Assembly: GCA_003254885.1 (NCBI GenBank)
Contig: QANT01008682.1
Coordinates: 1 to 46,717, forward strand
Direction: 5' to 3'
Source of the DNA: Purshia tridentata
Lineage: Eukaryota; Streptophyta; Magnoliopsida; Rosales; Rosaceae
DNA length: 46,717 bases
The position numbers were made by a program, and so were the translations under genes. Positions 30,073 to 40,498 of the stretch are shown here, one piece after another (the first letter of the stretch is position 1; every line of letters starts with the position of its first letter). Below the pieces are notes generated by a model, which did no database searches, had not been told where the DNA came from, and saw only the letters and a list, made by a program, of their open reading frames with translations.

Positions 30073-33000
30073 TCAGAACAAAGGCTTCCTTCCATCTAGC
30101 ATTCCCAACAAATGATCAAAGACCTGGCTCCCTGAATCACGCAGACCAGAATGCATGAATTCGTTAGTTATCCACAACCGAATCCCAGCTATCTGCGAAG
30201 CTGTTTCCATGACCAGCTTGAAGTTAACAAACATATCTTCATAGTAAACAGCAGCTGCAACAGGTACCTGTCATTGTTGACAGAAACATATTTTACACAC
30301 AAACAGATGAAACTGTTGAAAACATCATAGGCACTGTCTGGTCAGAATGGAAAACATCATAGGCTGCTAGAAAGTTTAGATCTCCATGTGAAAACCTTCA
30401 GGCCAGTTACTATTCAAGAAGATAACTTCATATTAAGGCAGTGTACCTTGTTATTTTTTAGGGCAGTGATGTCATAAAGAGGAGGCCAATCTTTCTTCTC
30501 AGCCAGTATATGAGCAGCACCTTTGAACTTCCGTAAGGCATGAACCTCATCAAACATCCATGGGAAGATCATCTGCAGGAGCATTATAACGTAGTTAGTA
30601 GTCAAAAGCTGCAAGCAACAACATGCAGGAGGCCAGCTCCAATGTAATTTAAAAGTTGCATTAAGACACTTTATATGCAACACAGCCATAGGTCTACTGC
30701 TTACGCACAACATGTCAGTCAACCCTGTAGACTGGTCCCAAGTGCCTACCAGCACAAGGTTTTATGCCATCATGCATGCACATCTAGATATCCATAAGGT
30801 AAAACTTCAAAGTTCATGACTCCCCTAAAGTATTCTACATCTCACATGCGGCTGATCATTTCCATCCATGAGATATCTAATGAACATAATATCTGAATAA
30901 ATCATCACTGATCTGTCTGATACACTTGTATAACTGGATGTAACCTATGTCTTTTTATCATTTTTAAAACAGAATGCTGGAGCCTATGCCTACCTCTCCT
31001 GTGAAAAATACTGGACGACCTTCTTTTGCAGCCCGGACTGCATCAAATTTGCCCTCAAATTTGCCCTCATCTTCAGCCCTTATTCTCTGAGCAGACCACC
31101 GTGATGAGGCACCCTTCAACAAATAAATAACTACATAACTAGACGAATTAATGAGCAGAGGAAAACTAAATAAATGAACAACCAATGAAGAAAACTACAG
31201 TTTCAAGAATATTAGGAATATAGTTCTGAAAATTAAAGAGATCAAAGCAGTTACCTGACAGTATATGGACTCATGCAGAAGAGCATAAAGTGGATTTGTA
31301 TCAAAAGTTGACCACTTCTCGAACTGCACACATGGAATGGTTTAAGGTTGATACGAGGAATAATATTTGAAACCTTAGATTTAGCATAAATCAAATGCAG
31401 TTATTTTCTTACAGCATCCAAGAAGTAATAACTGATTTCCTTTTGTTCTCCTGGAACTATTATAGGATCCCAGACCCTCTCAAACCTGTAAGTGGAATGA
31501 AAATATAACTCACTTGAAGAATCATAAAATTGTAACAATTTAAAATCTAGGTTTGTATTCATTCAGCCTTACATGTAGTGTAAGCGCTCAAAACCAGCAC
31601 TGGTTCCTAAGCCAGAAAGACCAAGCATTTGCAATCCCTTTGGGGTTAGGATACCCCCAGATGGAAGATGCACCTGTACAAAAAGAAGAGTGGGTCGGGG
31701 TTGATTTCAAAGATCAAGCTTAGTTCTCAGCATTAGAAACAACATCAAGAGCATATGTTCTAGACCCTCACCCCGCCTCCCTCAGATTCTGACAAATAGT
31801 TAACAACTTCACGAACAATCTCAGCATCTTGAGGATACCTTTTGTAGTACTTCTCATTCTGATGTATAATCTGTTCAAAGCATGCTCTATACACACAATC
31901 TGCCGTGCATCCATTTCCTATTGGAGGGATTCCTCCAGTTAAAAGGACTTGTTTTAGTCCTTGCGGAGCAAAACTCAAATACGTTACTGCACAAAAACCA
32001 CCATAGCTCTGCACAAGGAAAAAGAACAAGCTGTGATTCTTGTTAAATCGCGCAGGCTACAGTGCACCACAAGAAAATTATAAGAAATGACTTGATAGAG
32101 GTATTCTCATGAACCAAAAAAAACAACATGAGATCAACAGCTTCAAATATGAATAAGGAGAATAATGTTGAAAGTGTGAAGGAACTCTTGGACCTTAAGA
32201 ATAATCTCTGATGATAAAGTAGGTATGTGTTAGTAAAAGGGGGAGGACCATCATGCTATAGTCGAGATATTACATGCACACATAAATAACAAACGGTAAT
32301 AGTAATTAATACCTGACCCAAAATTGTCCACGGTGCAGCATCAGGAACAAGATGTACTCGAATAAACTCTGCATCGTTTACTATATTATTGGCTCGAAAG
32401 TGTTTTAAGTAATCAGCCAGATCCACTTCAGACTTCAGTTGCGACATAGATGAAGCCGTCAAAGGAGTTGATAAACCTGTTCCTCGCTGCAAGTAAAATG
32501 TATCAGTAGGAGAATAACAAATCAGGTATTGGCAAAAGCTTGTTATAAGATATGCCTAAATGACCATGCCTGATCCATCAGTATAATCCGAAATTCTTCA
32601 GATGCCTTATGCATCCATCCACTGGCTTCAGTTGGTCGCGGGCACTCAAATCCAGGTCCACCTTGTAGAAATAATAGGTATGGCAGTGGTTGCTCTTCTT
32701 TACCAACTGCAGTATGAATTGAACTTTGTTAACAGAGTACCAGAACCACAAACATGACTAAAAGAAGGAAACTCATATGCCTTGTCTGTGAAGAATATGA
32801 GCAATTTGCAGAATGACAGAATAGGAAAACAGTTAGCTTGCCAGTTACATTACTACCTCGTCCTCAATAACACAGAGGTTTCATAACTAAAACAGTTTGC
32901 ATTACCTTATCATTCATAAGCAGAAATTTATTTCACAATCTTACTATTTTCCTTTCAAAAAGTATTCATTTTAGTTACTGAGAAAATGTAGCAGATTAAT

Positions 33001-33630
33001 CTTACATTATTTTCAATACTGAACCACGACAACAAAAAACTGTCACCATAGTTAATGCCGTGGATTCAAAGCAGTATTCAATGTCTGATTCTTTCGCTTT
33101 CCTCCATTTTCAAAGTAACCAAACAGAGCAAAGCACAAAAAAGTCAACTACTACACTAACCACATTAACTTCACGGAAAAATTAATCACTTTAACTGATA
33201 CACAATACATTGCATAATTCACTTTCAGCACCAATCAAACAACAATTAGCAGATAATAACACGAATTAAACTTAATTAACGACCTGATTAAACTTTAATT
33301 ACCTGCAACAACTTCGCGAGCGAAGACTGATATCTTAGACGAAGCCTTACGATCCACGGAGTAGTCGAGAGGCACTGTGAAGCGGTGGTCGCGGAGTCGG
33401 AGCTCCGGCACCGAATACCACTTCCCGGCAACGTGGTCCGGCAAGGAGGCTCCGTCGGTGGCGTTAGGGACGGACATGGCTGTGACTGTACGGACTGAGC
33501 TCCGGCTGTAGTGGAAGCAGCGAAGCTTGGTGATGTGAATGAGCGGAAGGGTGCGAAGAGAGAGAGAGGAAGAGGGAATGCGGAGGAGGAGTGAGTTTAT
33601 CAAAGAGGGTGGCGCGTAAGTTGCCAGCAT
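30073..33630 (-). CDS. Proline iminopeptidase (prolyl aminopeptidase, peptidase family S33)
   Basis: Ten exons: 33303-33630, 32570-32706, 32313-32486, 31772-32008, 31573-31673, 31413-31485, 31255-31323, 30994-31113, 30447-30572, 30073-30267 (1,560 nt, 519 aa). The Ser/Arg-rich N-terminus (about 50 residues) suggests an organelle transit peptide. The alpha/beta-hydrolase landmarks are LLFLQGGPGF (oxyanion HGGP-type loop), ILMDQRGTGLSTP, and the nucleophile elbow GQSYGG, split by intron 3 between Gln and Ser. An Asp in AVYYEDMFVN and a His in NEFMHSGLRD near the C-terminus fit the Asp and His of the triad. It removes N-terminal Pro from peptides. Oddities: intron 2 starts with GC (CAG|GCATGG), and exon 8 has a 12-bp duplication giving EGKFEGKF. 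From memory it matches At3g61540, which also neighbours a KPHMT gene. Confidence 0.92.
31045..31068 (-). repeat. 12-bp in-frame tandem duplication in iminopeptidase exon 8
   Basis: AAATTTGCCCTC occurs twice in tandem (plus strand), encoding EGKF twice in the cap region. The frame is kept. Confidence 0.9.
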
Positions 33631-34185
33631 TTTGGGGGCAAATGTGGAAGGGTCAGGGTGGTTCTGGTTGTGAACACGTGGCGCGATCTGTTTGTGGGTG
33701 GAGCGAGATGGAGTTGGACCATCTGGGACGTTGATAATGTAGACTAAATGCGTTGATAATACAAAAATGCGTTTTTCTACGTGATTTCATTAAATTGAAC
33801 TCCGTTGAGACATGAGTTTTGATAATAGACCTTAAAAAAAGCCGATAGTCTAGATGGGGGCTTTAAAAGAAAACCCTATAATTAAAGTACAAACAAAATT
33901 GTTACAAACCCAAGTCTGTTAAACTACATACACAGATTAATAAACGTACAATAGGACTGTGGCACTCGATAACATTTGTCACAAAACAAAACCAGCGAGC
34001 CACCGAGTCCCAACCTTACTTGGTGTCAGTCAAACGTCAAACAAGCACAACAACAACACGAGTACACAATCTTCTCTCTCTCATTGCAGTTTGGTAGTAG
34101 TCTCGGTCTAGGTGGCGCAGCCCAAACGCCTTCCAAACCATTCTCTCGTCACATAAACCCACAACCCCAGTATCTCTCTCTCTCA
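33631..34185. promoter_or_regulatory. Shared divergent promoter region (iminopeptidase / KPHMT)
   Basis: Only 555 bp separate the two opposite start codons, so one region must serve both genes. A G-box CACGTG lies at 33675-33680, close to the iminopeptidase side. CT-rich tracts (about 34073-34085 and 34172-34184) lie in the KPHMT 5' leader. Confidence 0.65.
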
Positions 34186-37004
34186 ATGATGGCATTGCTG
34201 GCCGCCGTCTCCCGAGCCTCCTCCCTCAGCCGAACTGTCGCTCAGACCCTCCGATGCATGAGCAACGTGCCGGAGAACACCGTGTACGGCGGCCCAAAGT
34301 CTCAGAGCCCAGACCACAGAGTCACCGTGACCCACCTGAAGCAGAAGCACAAGAAGGGTCAGCCCATCACCATGGTCACCGCCTACGACTACCCCTCGGC
34401 GGTCCACCTGGACTCCGCCGGCATCGACATCTGCCTTGTCGGCGATTCCGCCGCCATGGTCGTGCATGGCTACGACACCACCCTCCCCATCTCCCTCGAC
34501 GAAATGCTCGTCCACTGCCGAGCGGTGGCGCGTGGCGCCAAGCGCCCGCTTTTGGTTGGGGACTTGCCGTTTGGATTCTACGAGTCCAGCTCCACTCAGG
34601 TACAGCATGAATGGCAGATTGTGTTATTAAATTGATTTGTGAGGGTTGTTGTTTTCTGGGTTTATTTTTATTTGGGGAATTGATGATCCCGATGGTGAAA
34701 GTTGAAAGCTTTAAATTTTGAGCTAGAGGTTTTTGTTTAAATTTTTTAACAACTAATTGAAGCACTGTTGGATTCTTGTAAGTTGTGAATGAGGGTGATT
34801 TGTTTGGTTACTGAAAAGTTAAAGGAAAATGGAAAGGGAAGAATATTTAATCCATTCCTTCGTTTTTTTATTGTTTTCGGTTGATGAAATTTATGATCCA
34901 AATGATGAATAGCTAAAGCTACGAGCTTTTCTTACATTTTCATAGCAACTAAGCAGAAACAGAGCTGTATTGAATTGTTGTATTGAGAGTGTGTTTTGTA
35001 GATTGGGTTTGCGTTTCTATAAGTGAGCAATGGGTTGGTGATGTTGCAGTTTCAATTATGAGCAGGCTATTGATTCAGCGGTGAGGATCTTGAAGGAAGG
35101 CGGAATGGATGCGATAAAATTGGAAGGAGGGTCACCTTCAAGAATTACCGCGGCCAAATCTATTGTTGAAGCTGGAATTGCTGTAATGGGGCATGTGGGA
35201 CTTACTCCTCAGGCCATTAGCGTTCTCGGGGGTTTTAGGCCTCAGGGAAGAAATGTTGCTAGTGCTGTAAAGGTCTGTGTGTGTGCACGCACATGCATGT
35301 GTTGGTAATTATTTTTCTATTTGGGCTCGCATGTTTGCATTGTTGTAACAATGTTGTATTGGATTCTATGTGAAGGTTGTGGAGACAGCGCTGGCTTTGG
35401 AAGAAGCTGGGTGTTTTTCTGTTGTTTTGGAATGTGTACCTCCACTTGTAGCAGCTGCAGCAACATCTGCTCTTCAGATTCCTACCATGGGCATTGGAGC
35501 AGGGCCTTTTTGCAGTGGTCAGGTTAGTTTATTACATAGTCCTGTTCGTCTTGGCTGATGCATATGAGTTAGATGCTTGCGTGTGTAATTCCTTTTGGTG
35601 CTAAATAGATATTAGCATCTTTTAGAAAGTTTGGTTTAATAAGATATCATTCTATATAATGTATATGTCTTAGTGTAACTAGAACTTTTGGTTTTAACAG
35701 AACTTTTAGGCATTTGGTGGGAAAATCAAATCAATTTTCATTGTTCCAGATTTTTGAAGTTGTATTACTTTTTAATACTGTCATTGTGGAATATATTGAA
35801 ACATGATGCGACAGGTTCCATTAGTAGTGATGGGTAGGATTGGCTCAAGACTATTAAATTTGAGCTCGGGCTCAAGCTTGGAACAAGCATAGAACCAGAG
35901 CTTGAATTACACATTCTTCTTAAGGGATTGCTTAAATATATAACACAAACAAGCCAGTGGCTTTTGGCTCGGGCTTGGTTTGTGAGGCTCAATTTTACCA
36001 ATCCTCAAAATGAGCAGTATTATGAGCCTCTCCGATCATTTGCAGCCCTCATTGGGAGATTTTCATAGAAATTACCATGACAGTCTTTTCTGATATTGGA
36101 AGACTTTCTCTTTGAAAGATGCACTGGAAGCTTGTTTTATTGCAGAAATTCATGGGATGCAAATATTCTGCAGGCATATGTTGGTTTATTTGTAAGAATT
36201 ATAATTTTCAAATGGAGATTAGGCTATAGGCTATAGGTTATATAACCTATGGGTCTAGTCTAGAATTTTTTCCGTTCTTTCTTTTCTTTGTTATTTGTTA
36301 GACACTTGTTAGTACATTGTGCACTTTCTTTGAAGCAATACCTTGGAGAAACTACCTCTGGCAGAACTCTAATGTGTCATGTATCTTGGAACAAATTAAA
36401 TTTTCCAGACTCCAGAAAGTTCCTGAACAAGCTGATGCCACCATATTAATTTTAATCTTTTTTGGCATTATGTTTTCCTTCAACTGCTTTGCCCTTGTAC
36501 CTTCCACATTAAATTAACTGATATTTTATAGCATTTTCGTGTTATTTCTTCAGAGACATGGTTTTTCTTGTTTCTGATGCACTTAACTCTTTTCCCTATA
36601 TTACGCAGGTGCTAGTTTACCATGATCTTCTCGGAATGATGCAACACCCACATCATGCCAAGGTTAACTCAACAGTTGCATCTCTTTAAAATGATGTTTC
36701 TGTATACTTATATGGATTTTGTTTAATCCAAGAAGCACCACACCTTTTTCAGGTTACCCCAAAATTCTGTAAGCAGTTTGCTCGCGTTGGAGATGTCATC
36801 AACAAAGCTCTGTTGGAGTACAAAGAAGAAGTGACTAGTGGCTCATTTCCTGGCCCTGCTCACAGCCCATATAAAATAAATGCTGCTGATGTTGATGGAT
36901 TTTTAAGTGAGTTACAAAGGTTGGGTTTGGACAAGGCAGCATCTGCAGCAGCTGAAGCAGCCGAAAAGATGAATACAAGCGAATTACCTGGTGGAGGCAA
37001 GTGA
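34186..37004 (+). CDS. KPHMT: 3-methyl-2-oxobutanoate (ketopantoate) hydroxymethyltransferase
   Basis: Exons 34186-34599, 35066-35272, 35376-35522, 36609-36662 (54 nt) and 36753-37004 give 1,074 nt (357 aa), as in plant KPHMT/PANB. The enzyme moves a methylene-THF one-carbon unit onto 2-oxoisovalerate to form ketopantoate, the first committed step to pantothenate and CoA; the plant enzymes are mitochondrial. The leader ([20 protein letters not shown]) looks like a presequence. Conserved motifs include [92 protein letters not shown] and KFCKQFA; the Lys and Glu of KLEGG and the Asp of GDS match metal/substrate residues of bacterial PanB. Intron 1 ends in GAGCAG, a NAGNAG tandem acceptor; the downstream AG is preferred by alignment. 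There are two adjacent ATGs at the start; a longer in-frame N-terminus (from 33976) looks like UTR. Confidence 0.95.
35836..36005. repeat. Possible 170-bp foldback element in KPHMT intron 3
   Basis: AGGATTGG (35836) and CCAATCCT (ending 36005) are perfect 8-bp inverted ends. The interior has GAGCTCGGGCTCAAGC and GGCTCGGGCTTGG repeats of a kind common in dispersed plant elements. It lies in the longest intron (1,086 nt). No target duplication identified. Confidence 0.4.
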
Positions 37005-38176
37005 CTCATTAGGGAACAACCCAGATTAATTCATTTTTAATGTAGAGCTCATGGTATTTGGTGGAAAGCTGCACCATGAAGTGAATGATAGAGAAATGAA
37101 AGTGATAAATATTTATAATGTTTTGCATTGTCGTATAAGAGTTTATTGGAACAGAGTCCCACCTTCTTCTCCCTTTAACATTTCTCTTTGTAACAGTGAG
37201 GTGTCCAAAATATGCCATTGGGTTCCATTTTGAGTTGCAGTGGAAAAGTTATTCTAGTATAAAGTTGTTTTTAGAATTTGGAAGCTACTTCAGGAATAAG
37301 CTGTGAAGCCATTTCTAGATTTATTCATGATCTGAGAATAAAAGTAGCACTACTGAAATTTTTGTACTTAAAAACTTTTTGTGATTAGTATTAGTTTGAG
37401 AATGCAGTAGGGGGTTTGCTTTTTCATATTCCACATTTCTTTGGACAAATAAGGGTGGGAATATTGTTATTTGCGGTAGGGATCTGCGGCAATAAACAAG
37501 TGTTTTTAGGGGTGTGCAATGTGTCTTGTGGAACTTTGTTAGTTGGATGAATTTGGTGAATAATGGAATAGAACCTAGAATCTGATTTGGTATTGTGATG
37601 TTGATCTCTAAGGAAACAGAAAAAAAGAAAAGTCGGAAAGGAAAATAATTTTATAATAATAATATTCTCTTTTTATTATTGGCATTAATTATTACATAAC
37701 CCTGGAAATGTTCTATTCTTAAATATTTTGGCAACATAACTATTTTATGTTGATAGCCAAGTGTCAACCCGAAACTTCGACTGCCAAGCTGACCAACCAT
37801 CAAGCAGACCCGCCCAATAAGAGGCGGCTTGGTGGCGGGTTGCCGTACTCCACCACCAGATAAAAAGGAGACAATGGAGAGACATAGATGAGAGAGGCAT
37901 ATGAAGCTCTTTGTAGGCTCAAGCCGCCCCTAAATCGCTTTGAGCCGACGAACTGATTAACGCTCACCCACTATAACCAGTGCTATGCGAGTGGTGGCGG
38001 ATTGAGCCCCTAGACAACCCAAGCCACCCGCCACCCATAATACACATGCGATAATAAAGTCCCGCATTAAAAATTTACAAAAGAAAGTAACTCTTTAATA
38101 CCAAAAAAAAGAAGGTACAAAGCCACTTCCTCATAGTCCAAACGCCCTTTCGTTCAAAACCTCTTCCAAAACAAAA
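37005..38176. other. KPHMT 3' flank and GC-rich repeat-like tract
   Basis: 37005-37740 is the probable 3' UTR and AT-rich spacer. 37765-38040 is unusually GC-rich for a spacer here (GGCGGCTTGGTGGCGGGTTG and, inverted, CCAAGCCACCCGCCACCC), suggesting a dispersed repeat fragment. Its ends are not defined. The PPR start lies 136 bp further on. Confidence 0.5.
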
Positions 38177-40498
38177 ATGAACGCCCTGTCAGGCTCGGCA
38201 TCAAAGCACTCAAAACCCATCCTCCACCTTCTTAAACCCCAAACCCCCAAATCCGAATCCTCCATCTTCCTCCTCAGCCACAACCTCTCCACCGATTCCG
38301 ACCCCAACCCCAACCACCAACCCCAAGACGAAGACTCCCTAATAACCCAAGTGGTCCAACTCCTCCAACCCAATGAAAACGACTGGAATTTCGACCAACT
38401 CCACCACGTCCTCTTCTCCAACTCCACCTCTCCTCCTTCGCCTCGCTCTCTCTTCCGCATCACTCGCCGCCTCGGCGCTTTCTCCAAAGCCTTCAAGTTT
38501 TTCGACTATGTTTCAGACAATGTGGGGGCAACAACCCCACCAGGCTCGCCGGCTTTGCTCTCCTCCGCATTCCAGGGCGTTCTCGAGCTTGCTAAGCGAG
38601 AACCCACTTCGGTAAGCAAGCTTTATGGCTTATATGGGATGGCAAAAGAGCGGAACGTCCTGCTTAATATCAGCTCTGCGGCTCTGCTCGTTCGGTCACT
38701 GGGTATGGCTGGTATGGTGGATGAGGCGCTTGTTGTGTTTAGTGAACTGGACCCGGTTTTGAAAAACACCCATCTTCGCAATGTAATGATTAATACGTTG
38801 TTGAAATCGGGTCGTGTTGATGATGCGCTGAACATGCTCGACGAAATGTTTGATACAAAATCGGAGTTCTCGGTTGAGGGCGTGACGGGTGATATTGTAT
38901 TTGCCTCTTTGTTGAAGCGAGAACGGTTGGGAAGGAGGGTCGATGAGGAGGAGATTGCGGGTTTGGTGTTAAAATTTGGTGAGCATGGTGTGTTTCCTAA
39001 TAGTATGAATCTTACGAAGTTGGTCTCTTCGCTGTGTAGGAATAGGAAGACTAGTCGCGCTTGGGATGTTTTACATGATGTCATGAGGTTGGGTGGTGCT
39101 GTAGAAGTTCCTACTTGCAATGCGCTTTTGGCAGGTTTGGGAAGAGGTAATGATTTTGAGAGGATGAATGAGCTTATGGCAAAGATGAAAGAGATGAACA
39201 TTCACCCCAATGTTGTAAGTTTTGGTATTGTTATTAATCATTTATGCAAGTCTAGGAGGGTGGATCAGGCCTTGGAGATTTTGGAAATGATGAGTGGAGG
39301 AGGAGAGAAGAGCGATGGGGTTTTGTTTGAACCTGATGTGATCATTTATAACACTCTGATCGATGGACTTTGTAAAGTGGGGAGGCAAGAAGAAGGACTA
39401 CGTCTGATGGAAAGGATGAGATCGCAAAATGGCTTTGCACCTAATACTGTTACCTACAATTGTTTGATTGATGGTTTCAACAAAGTTGGGGACATTGAGA
39501 GGGGTCGGGAGCTCTTTGATCAAATGAAGGAGGAAGGCATACCACCAAGTGTGATTACTCTTAATACCTTGGTTGATGGTTTGTGCAAGCATGGGAGAAT
39601 CAACAGTGCATTTGAATTCTTTAATGAAATGCAGAGGGATGGTCTGGAAGGCAATGCTGTTACTTACACAACCTTAATCACTGCGTTTTGTAGTGTAAAC
39701 AATATTAACATGGCAATGAAATTGTTTGACCAAATGTGGAGAGCTGGATGCTCCACAGATGCAATCGTTTACTACTGCTTGATCTCTGGTTTAAGCCAAG
39801 CTGGAAGGATGGACGACGCCAGCTTTGTTGTATCTAAGTTGAAGGAGGCCGGTTTCACCCTGGATCTCGTTTGCTTCAATGTTTTGATTAATGGGTACAG
39901 CCAGAAGAATAAATTTGAGAAGGTTCTTGAAATGATAGAGGAAATGGAGGAGGCCAAAGTAAAGCCTGATACCCTTACATACAACACGTTGATTAGCTAT
40001 TTCTGCAAAGCTAGGGACCTTATAACCGCTAGTAATGTACTGAGCAAGATGATAGATGAGGGTCTTGTTCCCACTGTTGTCACTTTTGGAACCATGATTC
40101 ATGGATATTGCTTGAATGGCGACACTGACAAAGCCATGGAAATCTTCAGAGACATGGGTACTAAAATAAAGATTCCTCCCAACACTGTAATATACAATAT
40201 TTTAATAGATTCTCTGTGCAAGAAGAATGAAGTGGAACTCGCTCTTTCTTTGATAGATGGTATGAAAGGTAAAGGGGTGAGACCTAATACCACGACATAC
40301 AATGCCATGTTCAAAGGCCTTAGGGAGAACAATTTATTGGAGAAAGCATTTAAATTTATGGATCAAATGGTTGAAGATGCTTGTAATCCTGATTATATAA
40401 CCATGGAGATTCTTACGGAATGGTTTTCTGCTGTTGGCGAAACAGATAAGTTGAGAAGATTTGTGCAAGGATATGAGGTTGCTGCTTCTACTGCTTAG
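38177..40498 (+). CDS. P-class pentatricopeptide repeat protein, At3g61520-like, probably mitochondrial
   Basis: An intron-less frame of 773 aa, typical of plant PPR genes. The N-terminus is rich in Ser/Lys/Pro (targeting-type), and about 12 consecutive 35-residue PPR motifs run from about residue 311 to 740 (VPTCNALLAGL, VVSFGIVINHLCK, VIIYNTLIDGLCK, TVTYNCLIDGFNK, VITLNTLVDGLCK, AVTYTTLITAFC, AIVYYCLISGLSQ, LVCFNVLINGYSQ, TLTYNTLISYFCK, VVTFGTMIHGYC, TVIYNILIDSLCK, TTTYNAMFKGL). Weaker repeats probably precede them. No E, DYW or SMR domain follows, so it is pure P-class: expected to bind one RNA and affect its stability, splicing or translation. The target is unknown. From memory, the Arabidopsis homologue also lies beside a KPHMT gene. 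Confidence 0.93.
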   Translation: MNALSGSASKHSKPILHLLKPQTPKSESSIFLLSHNLSTDSDPNPNHQPQDEDSLITQVVQLLQPNENDWNFDQLHHVLFSNSTSPPSPRSLFRITRRLGAFSKAFKFFDYVSDNVGATTPPGSPALLSSAFQGVLELAKREPTSVSKLYGLYGMAKERNVLLNISSAALLVRSLGMAGMVDEALVVFSELDPVLKNTHLRNVMINTLLKSGRVDDALNMLDEMFDTKSEFSVEGVTGDIVFASLLKRERLGRRVDEEEIAGLVLKFGEHGVFPNSMNLTKLVSSLCRNRKTSRAWDVLHDVMRLGGAVEVPTCNALLAGLGRGNDFERMNELMAKMKEMNIHPNVVSFGIVINHLCKSRRVDQALEILEMMSGGGEKSDGVLFEPDVIIYNTLIDGLCKVGRQEEGLRLMERMRSQNGFAPNTVTYNCLIDGFNKVGDIERGRELFDQMKEEGIPPSVITLNTLVDGLCKHGRINSAFEFFNEMQRDGLEGNAVTYTTLITAFCSVNNINMAMKLFDQMWRAGCSTDAIVYYCLISGLSQAGRMDDASFVVSKLKEAGFTLDLVCFNVLINGYSQKNKFEKVLEMIEEMEEAKVKPDTLTYNTLISYFCKARDLITASNVLSKMIDEGLVPTVVTFGTMIHGYCLNGDTDKAMEIFRDMGTKIKIPPNTVIYNILIDSLCKKNEVELALSLIDGMKGKGVRPNTTTYNAMFKGLRENNLLEKAFKFMDQMVEDACNPDYITMEILTEWFSAVGETDKLRRFVQGYEVAASTA

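Noticed and set aside
33976..34185. Upstream in-frame extension of KPHMT (70 extra residues)
   Set aside because: The sequence before 34186 lacks targeting or enzyme features, contains CT-rich leader sequence, and the shorter protein has the expected length.
34183..34765. Long minus-strand frames over KPHMT exon 1
   Set aside because: Antisense shadow of the GC-rich exon; no family similarity.
38131..39201. Minus-strand frames of 121 and 192 aa over the PPR gene
   Set aside because: Antisense shadows of an intron-less PPR coding region.
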